Positions 59,199-64,000 of a DNA stretch of 64,000 bases are shown here, piece by piece. The DNA comes from Streptomyces sp. Ncost-T10-10d (GTDB lineage Bacteria; Actinomycetota; Actinomycetes; Streptomycetales; Streptomycetaceae), in NCBI RefSeq assembly GCF_900091955.1, contig NZ_FMDF01000165.1:1-64000 (forward strand). The letters run 5' to 3'. The first letter of the stretch is position 1; each line of letters opens with the position of its first letter. The notes under the pieces were generated by a model. The model was not told the DNA's origin and ran no database searches. It saw only the letters and a program-made list of their open reading frames with translations. Position numbers and translations under genes: made by a program.

Positions 59199-60050
59199 TC
59201 AGTGGCCGGAGCGGACGGAACGGACCGCCCGCAGGATCAGGCCGGTGACAGGGCCGGGATCGCTCACGGCGGCTGCGTGCGGGGCGCGGACGGTGACCGT
59301 GCGGGAGCGGGAGCGCTCGGCCATCCAGCGCTCGGCGGCCGGCGGGATGTTGCGGTCCTCGGTGGCCACGAGGTACCAGCTGGGGATCCTCTTCCACGCG
59401 GCCGCGGTGGCCGGCTCCTGGAGAGCTGCCAGGGTGATCGGACGCTGTCCGGCGGCCATGACCTGGGCGGTCGTTCGGGGGACACCGGCCGCGAACTGCT
59501 TGCGGAACAGGTCCTTCTTGATGACCAGTTCCTCCCCCTGACCACCGTCGGGCAACGGGTAGTACTGGGTGGCGGTGGCCTGTCCCAGGGTGCTGCCGGG
59601 GAACTTGTCGGTGAGCTGGAGTGCGCTCTCCCCGATGTCGGGAACGAAGGCGGCTATGTAGACCAGTGCCTTGACCTGCGGGGCGTCGGCCGCGGCCTGG
59701 CTGATGACCGCTCCGCCATAGGAGTGCCCCACCAGCACGATCGGTCCGGTGACGCTGTCCAGAACGCTGCGAATGTAGGCGGAGTCGCTTGCCAGTCCGC
59801 GCAGTGGCAGGGCCGGTGCCAGTACACGGTGGCCCTGTTGCTGCAGGCGTTCGACGACCGCGCTCCAGCTGGAGGCGTCGGCGAACGCGCCGTGGATCAG
59901 GATGATGGTGGGCGCGGCTGTGCCGTGCCGTTCGGCCGAACGGTCGGCCGTCGCCGACTGCGCGGCATGCGCGACGCCGGCGGTACCCAGGGCGGCCGCG
60001 CCGGCCAGGAGGGACACGGCCATGGTGCGGCGTGAGATCGGTGGGTTCAT
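59199..60050 (-). CDS. Exported alpha/beta-hydrolase
   Basis: A 283-residue serine hydrolase with an export signal: SRRTMAVSLLAGAAALGTAG then AHAA at ~30, which looks Tat-like (RRT). The mature enzyme has ILIHGAFADASSW, nucleophile Ser110 in VLVGHSYGGAVI and a late catalytic His. It is the only member of the four-copy family with a signal peptide, so it acts outside the cell. Its start is 81 bp downstream of the next hydrolase's stop (60132), both on the minus strand. Substrate unknown; relatives are esterases of the methylesterase/hydroxynitrile-lyase type. Confidence 0.9.
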   Translation of the reverse strand: MNPPISRRTMAVSLLAGAAALGTAGVAHAAQSATADRSAERHGTAAPTIILIHGAFADASSWSAVVERLQQQGHRVLAPALPLRGLASDSAYIRSVLDSVTGPIVLVGHSYGGAVISQAAADAPQVKALVYIAAFVPDIGESALQLTDKFPGSTLGQATATQYYPLPDGGQGEELVIKKDLFRKQFAAGVPRTTAQVMAAGQRPITLAALQEPATAAAWKRIPSWYLVATEDRNIPPAAERWMAERSRSRTVTVRAPHAAAVSDPGPVTGLILRAVRSVRSGH

Positions 60051-60131
60051 CGTTCGCTCTCTGCGAAGGGGTGAGGCGACCGTGGCGTGACGGCCAGTCG
60101 GTCGTACGGGCGCGAGCGGGTGCGCGTGAGG

Positions 60132-60857
60132 TCAGCCGGAAGTGGCCCTTACGGCTTCCTCGATCAGGTCGACGACGCGCTCGGGGTGGGCGAGCATCAC
60201 CAGGTGGGAGGAGTCGACCTCGACGGTGGTCATGCCGGCCCTCTGGTAGCCGTAGCGCTCCACGTCGGGGTTGATGGTGTGGTCGGACGAGGCGACCAGG
60301 CCCCAGGACGGCTTGGTCTTCCAGGCCGCGGCCGGGGCCGCATCGGCGAAGGCCTGTGCGGCCAGCGGGCGCTGGGACACGGCGAGGACGGAGGCGAGGT
60401 GGGGGTCGACGTCGGCGGCGAAGATGGCCGGGAACTTGTCGGTTCGGACCGACACGTCGGTGCCGGGCGTGGCCGAGCCCTCTATCGGGAAGGGGGTGTA
60501 GACGAGTGCGGCGGCGAGGTCGCTGTCCGGGAAGCGGCCCTGCAGTTCGCCGAGGCTCTCGCCCTTCTCCAAGGCGTAACCGGCCAGGTAGACCAGTGCC
60601 TTGACGTTGTCCTCGGTGCCGGCGACCGTGATGACGGCGCCACCATAGGAGTGGCCCACCAGGACGACCGGACCGGGGATCTGACGGACGATGGAGGCGA
60701 CGTAGGCGGCATCCCCTATCAGGCTGCGGTTGGGCACGGCCGGGGCGACCACGTCCAGGCCGCGGGCGATCAGCAGGGGGATGACCTGGGCGTAGCTGGA
60801 GGCGTCGGCGAAGGCGCCGTGCACGAGGACGACGGTCGGCTTGTCGGAACTGGGCAT
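60132..60857 (-). CDS. Small alpha/beta-hydrolase
   Basis: A 241-residue cytoplasmic serine hydrolase: VVLVHGAFADASSYAQVIP, nucleophile Ser70 in VLVGHSYGGAVI, catalytic His in VDSSHLVML. It is related to the hydrolases at 47067, 59199 and 61264. It probably forms an operon with the exported hydrolase downstream. The ATG at 60857 follows GAGGGAG. Confidence 0.92.
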   Translation of the reverse strand: MPSSDKPTVVLVHGAFADASSYAQVIPLLIARGLDVVAPAVPNRSLIGDAAYVASIVRQIPGPVVLVGHSYGGAVITVAGTEDNVKALVYLAGYALEKGESLGELQGRFPDSDLAAALVYTPFPIEGSATPGTDVSVRTDKFPAIFAADVDPHLASVLAVSQRPLAAQAFADAAPAAAWKTKPSWGLVASSDHTINPDVERYGYQRAGMTTVEVDSSHLVMLAHPERVVDLIEEAVRATSG

Positions 60858-61263
60858 GGGGAAACTCCCTCATCGATGGGGTGGTCGGCTGTGGTGCGGC
60901 CTGTCGGACGGGTCGGGGCTGTCGTGGTGGCCCGTTTGCCGTGAGATGTCGCGGGCCGGCCTCGGGACCGGTTGGTGTGCGGTGTGCACTGACCGCGGCC
61001 GCGGACTCTGCGGGAGGGTTCCCGTCGGACTCCGCGCGGGTTCTGTCGAGCGGGAAATCGCCGACACGTGAGTAACTCTAGGGACTGCCGGGCGGCGTGA
61101 TTGTCTGTCCGCGCCCTGGCTGTGGCCTGTGCGTGCCCACGTTGTCGGGCGGGTACCGGCTGGGCGGCGTTGCCCTGGCACGGAAGTGGGCCGGGGCCGC
61201 AATCGGCCCCGGCCCGCCCGTAAGGTACTTGCCTCGTCCTCTCGCGTCACTCGACTGTGTTCG
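60858..61263. other. Intergenic region between two hydrolase genes
   Basis: About 400 bp. Apart from the terminator at 61188-61215 I see no gene or remnant. The part next to 60857 must contain the promoter of the 60132/59199 pair. Confidence 0.55.
61188..61215. terminator. Hairpin terminator after the 61264 hydrolase
   Basis: GGGCCGGGGCCG and CGGCCCCGGCCC form a perfect 12-bp stem with loop CAAT, 48 bp beyond the minus-strand stop of the hydrolase. Confidence 0.8.
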
Positions 61264-61983
61264 TCAACTCGTCGCGCAGACGGCGTCGCGGATCAGGTCC
61301 GCCACCGCCGACGGCCGGGAGACGGCGACCGCGTGGGAAGCGCCTTCCAGTTCGACGGTCGTCGCGCCGGCCCGCCTGGCGCCGAAGCGCTCCACATCGG
61401 GGTTGATCGCCTGGTCCGCGTCGGCCACGAGGGCCCAGCAAGGTTTCGTCCGCCAAGCCGCCGCAGAGGCCGCGTCGGTGAACGCAGAGGCGGCCAGCGG
61501 ACGTTGGGAAGCTGCCAGCAACCTGACGACGGACGGGGAGACGTCGGCGGCGAAGACTGAGGGGAATGCCTCCGGGGCGATGCTGACCTCGGTGGCGGTC
61601 TTCCCGCCGTCGGTCGGGTAGGTCCACTGCTTCAGGCTGCCGACGAGCGGAGGAGCGGGAAAGCGGTCCTGCAACTCGCTGAGGCTCTCGCCTTCTTCGG
61701 GGGCATAGGCGGCGATGTAGACGAGTCCGACGACGTTGTCCGCAGTGCCCGCCACGGTGATCAAAGCACCGCCGTAGGAGTGGCCGACGAGCACCACCGG
61801 ACCGTCGATCTGAGAGACCACGGAGGCCAGGTAGGCGGCGTCGCAGGTCAGGCCGCGCAGTGGGTTGGCCACCGCGAGGACCGCGATGCCGTCGCGCTGG
61901 AGTTCGTCGATGACGCCGAGCCAGCCCGCAGCGTCGGCGAAGGCGCCGTGCACGAGGACAACCGTGGGAGGAGCAGGAGACAT
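61264..61983 (-). CDS. Small alpha/beta-hydrolase
   Basis: A 239-residue serine hydrolase: VVLVHGAFADAAGWLGVID, Ser69 in VLVGHSYGGALI, catalytic His in LEGASHAVAVS. It is closest to the 60132 protein and to the remnant at 40701, whose C-terminus it matches. The start is the ATG at 61983. Upstream lies a truncated esterase (62001-62238), which once preceded it 18 bp away, as in an operon. Confidence 0.92.
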   Translation of the reverse strand: MSPAPPTVVLVHGAFADAAGWLGVIDELQRDGIAVLAVANPLRGLTCDAAYLASVVSQIDGPVVLVGHSYGGALITVAGTADNVVGLVYIAAYAPEEGESLSELQDRFPAPPLVGSLKQWTYPTDGGKTATEVSIAPEAFPSVFAADVSPSVVRLLAASQRPLAASAFTDAASAAAWRTKPCWALVADADQAINPDVERFGARRAGATTVELEGASHAVAVSRPSAVADLIRDAVCATS

Positions 61984-62000
61984 GTGGGGACTCTTTCTTC

Positions 62001-62238
62001 TCACGCCGTGGTCGTTGCGGTGTGCAGGGTGTCGACAGCCAGCGTGATGGCGGCCTGGGCGGCGTGGGTTTCGCGGAGGGCGTTGAGCATGACGAAGTCG
62101 TGGATGATGCCCTGGAAGCGGACGGCGGTGAAGGGGACGCCGGCTTTGCGCAGCTTGTTGGCGTAGGCATCGCCCTCGTCGCGCAGGACGTCGGCCTCGC
62201 CGACGATGAGCAGGGCCGGGGGCAGGCCGGTGAGCTAG
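62001..62238 (-). pseudogene. HSL-type esterase, C-terminal fragment
   Basis: The minus strand reads LTGLPPALLIVGEADVLRDE, then GVPFTAVRFQGIIHDFVMLN and VDTLHTATTTA-stop. It contains the catalytic Asp (EADVLRDEG) and His (IIHDF) of the HSL esterases and resembles the end of the intact gene at 55035. The oxyanion and nucleophile parts are missing upstream of 62238. Confidence 0.85.
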
Positions 62239-62277
62239 CGCACTCAAGTGGCTTGTCGGCGGCGCCGGACGCAGGTG

Positions 62278-63135
62278 TCAGAGATTCCGTTCCTGGACGG
62301 AAGCCGAGACCTGCCATTCGCTGGGCGACTCGCCGTAGGCCTGGCGGAAGAGACGGCTGAAGTGGGAGGGGCTGGCGAAGCCCCAGCTCTGCGCGACCGC
62401 GGCCACGGAGCGCCTGCGGTTCGGCAGCCGTCCGAGGTCGAGGCGGCAGGCGGCGAGCCTGCGCTGCCGTACATGCGTACTCACCGTCGTGCCGTCGCCC
62501 TGGAAAAGTTTGTGCAGGTAGCGGACGGATATGTGGTGGGCGCGCGCGATCGACTCCGGCGACAGGTCTGGGTCCATCAGGTTCTCTTCGATGTACGACC
62601 GTATGCGGGCCAGCATCTCGCTGCCGTTCTCGGTGGACTCGGACCGGTAAGGCGCGAGGAGTTCGGCAACGAACAGGGCGATGACGTCCACGGCGTTGAG
62701 GGCGAGCCGCTTGCCGTTCATCGAGTTCCACAACCCGTCCTCGCCGATCAGCGCGGCCAGGAACTTCGACACCAGTGCCGCGACGCCGCCGGCTCCGCTG
62801 ACCCGGAGGCCCGTCAGGTGCCGCACCTCGTCCTGCGCGATCCCCAGATAGGAGCAGGGGATGCGGCAGAACACGAATTCATTGCCGCCTAGCAGGTGCT
62901 CGGTGCGCAGGGCGTCGAGGAGAACAAGGTCACCGGCCGCCGGGGAGGGCTGAGCTTCCCTCTTGGGAAACGTCTCCGGTGAGAGGCGTTTGATTCCCAG
63001 GTACAAACATGCGTCATCTCCTTTCTGTGATGCCCAGGGAAGTGTTCTGCAGTGCCCGGAATCCGCGCCTTGAGGAATTTGCGTAGTGCGCTGTTCTGCG
63101 TTTTCCGGCATGCGTGAAATGACCGACTTGGTCAT
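62278..63135 (-). CDS. AraC-family regulator, possibly shortened at the N-terminus
   Basis: A 285-residue regulator. The C-terminal DNA-binding region is complete (~185-280: LSPESIARAHHISVRYLHKL, RSVAAVAQSWGFASPSHFS, RQAYGESPSEWQ). The ligand domain begins at ~42 with CLYLGIKRLSPE, which aligns with the middle of the usual AraC-binding-like domain. The first ~60 residues typical of the family are replaced by an unrelated start. It may be a truncated yet expressed gene. Confidence 0.75.
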   Translation of the reverse strand: MTKSVISRMPENAEQRTTQIPQGADSGHCRTLPWASQKGDDACLYLGIKRLSPETFPKREAQPSPAAGDLVLLDALRTEHLLGGNEFVFCRIPCSYLGIAQDEVRHLTGLRVSGAGGVAALVSKFLAALIGEDGLWNSMNGKRLALNAVDVIALFVAELLAPYRSESTENGSEMLARIRSYIEENLMDPDLSPESIARAHHISVRYLHKLFQGDGTTVSTHVRQRRLAACRLDLGRLPNRRRSVAAVAQSWGFASPSHFSRLFRQAYGESPSEWQVSASVQERNL

Positions 63136-63199
63136 TAAGAGCTCCAGTCGTGCCGTCGTTCGTCAAAGTGATGTGAAGTGCCCGCGTACTGCGCGGGAT

Positions 63200-63612
63200 T
63201 TACGGGATCGCGGTGTGAGGGACCGCGTCCGCCACTTCGGGAAGGAAGGTGTCGACCACCGCGTTGAAGGCAGGCGGGTTTTCGCGGAAGGGGAAGTGGG
63301 AGTTCACAACACCGGCCGGGAAGACACGGAGCCGCGCGCCAGGGATCCGGCCGGCGATGAACTGCTGCGAGACTGGGCTCACATGGCTTCCCTCGCAGCC
63401 GATCACCAGGGTCGGCACGTCCACTCGGGGAAGGACGTCGCGCCAGTCCTGCGCGCAGTGGTCGTAGAGCAGGGGCATCCCGGCGTAGGACGGGGTCGAC
63501 TTGATCTGTTCGGGACGAACGCGATGAGGTCGCGGTCGGGGTCAGGAACGCCATCGCCCCCGCTGTCCCGGTAGGTCAGCCGCACGCGGTCGTTCGTCGT
63601 CAGCTCGCCCAT
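63200..63612 (-). pseudogene. Alpha/beta-hydrolase with internal deletion and frameshift
   Basis: From the ATG at 63612 the frame reads MGELTTNDRVRLTYRDSGGD, a normal start for a chloroperoxidase-like hydrolase. It then jumps to sequence of the late lid region. After a frameshift near 63480 a second frame gives YDHCAQDWRDVLPRVDVPTL, VIGCEGSHVSPVSQQFI and HFPFRENPPAFNAVV to a TAA at 63200. The nucleophile region is missing, so the product cannot be active. Confidence 0.8.
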
Positions 63613-63837
63613 GATCCCTGTCTCACTCTCCTGCCAAGCCTTCACGGCGTACCTTGCTCCGCCGTGTCGGCAACCCACGCGATGGCCGGCCGATGTCGTC
63701 GTCGGCTCGTGCCTGAACCCATTGTCGTTCGACCAGGTCCGTCGCCACCACCGCGCTCCGTAGGGATTGGCCGACGAAAACCACGTCACTTCGTAGCAGT
63801 GGAACCGACAGGGGACAGGGAGTGGCGGTCGGCCCGT

Positions 63838-64000
63838 TCAGTCGGTGGTGGCGTGCCCGTCCGATTGCAGCAGCTCCCGGATACGCAGGCCGAGGTGCAG
63901 GACCAGCCGGTCCTACCCCGGCTTCGTCCACTGGGCAACGCCCCGGTGGAGTACGTACCGGATGATCTCGCTGTCCGCGAGGCCCTGCAGCAGGCTGCGG
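63838..64000 (-). pseudogene. PucR-family regulator, internally deleted (continues beyond the window)
   Basis: The minus strand from base 64000 reads LLQGLADSEIIRYVLHRGVA and QWTKPG, matching the N-terminal part of the PucR protein at 54622 (LLQGQASSEVTRHVLDQGVT). Then an in-frame TAG at about 63916 is followed by DRLVLHLGLRIRELL, the very C-terminus of the same family. About 340 codons between them are gone. The stop is at 63838, and the 5' end lies outside the window. Confidence 0.8.

Noticed and set aside
57120..60035. A 971-codon plus-strand open frame
   Set aside because: It runs antisense through the lipoprotein gene, three pseudogene fragments and a hydrolase. The minus strand explains all of it, and its translation is low-complexity Arg/Gly/Asp sequence.
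58471..60873. An 800-codon minus-strand open frame
   Set aside because: It is a shifted frame over two intact hydrolases and the dehydrogenase fragment. Its translation is Arg/Pro-rich with no domain, while the real genes have proper starts and motifs.
63623..63931. A 102-codon minus-strand ORF near the window end
   Set aside because: It overlaps the PucR remnant in another frame, has no ribosome binding site and matches nothing I know.

Overview
The window is a stretch of high-GC actinobacterial chromosome, almost certainly from a Streptomyces. The evidence is the strongly G/C-biased third codon positions, GTG and TTG starts behind purine-rich ribosome binding sites, an SsgA-like protein, a TTA codon in a chitinase gene, and a gene order (aceB, allR, allantoinase, allantoicase, then a sugar ABC/ROK kinase cluster) that I recognise from memory as that of the S. 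coelicolor SCO6243-SCO6260 neighbourhood. All functional calls come from reading the sequence; no database search was run.

Layout. 1-2.5 kb: a coupled pair (a partial unknown protein and a leucine-rich-repeat protein) and an unusual tRNA. 2.5-9.1 kb: accessory genes: a secreted beta-helix protein, a broken DUF5753-type regulator, an ECF41 sigma factor with its oxidoreductase and a matching promoter, all bracketed by a ~45-bp direct repeat, then a multidomain chitinase with DasR-like promoter repeats. 9.2-10.2 kb: a leaderless MarR operon. 10.3-21 kb: the ureide/glyoxylate module (malate synthase, MobA-like nucleotidyltransferase, IclR regulator AllR, allantoinase, allantoicase), interrupted by a two-component system with an ABC exporter. 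The same 17-bp palindrome sits at the aceB and allB promoters. A 165-bp cruciform repeat and a bidirectional terminator separate the ABC genes from allR.

21-29.7 kb: small redox and transport genes, a NarL-type two-component system, a P450, a thioesterase, and a divergent dehydrogenase/GntR pair with two TGTCCNGACA palindromes between them. 29.8-35.8 kb: a sugar-import cluster with two tandem paralogous binding lipoproteins, one permease, one single-domain ATPase and a ROK kinase. This conserved block ends abruptly at about 36.1 kb in a truncated alpha/beta-hydrolase gene.

36.2-64 kb is less conserved and shows much gene decay. Intact genes include a LysR regulator, Dps, a flavoprotein disulfide reductase, an LtrA-like protein, two MFS transporters, an SsgA-like protein, a carbohydrate ABC system without its own ATPase, a giant LuxR (LAL) regulator, a PucR regulator, two AraC regulators, an HSL-type esterase and four related small alpha/beta-hydrolases. 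Among them lie at least ten gene fragments (AraC, LuxR, pirin, AfsR-type NB-ARC, MaoC, FAH, Fe-S D-lactate dehydrogenase, esterase, two alpha/beta-hydrolases, a second PucR). Several are fused in frame to neighbours by deletion. I see no CRISPR array, intact transposase, integrase, rRNA or replication origin.
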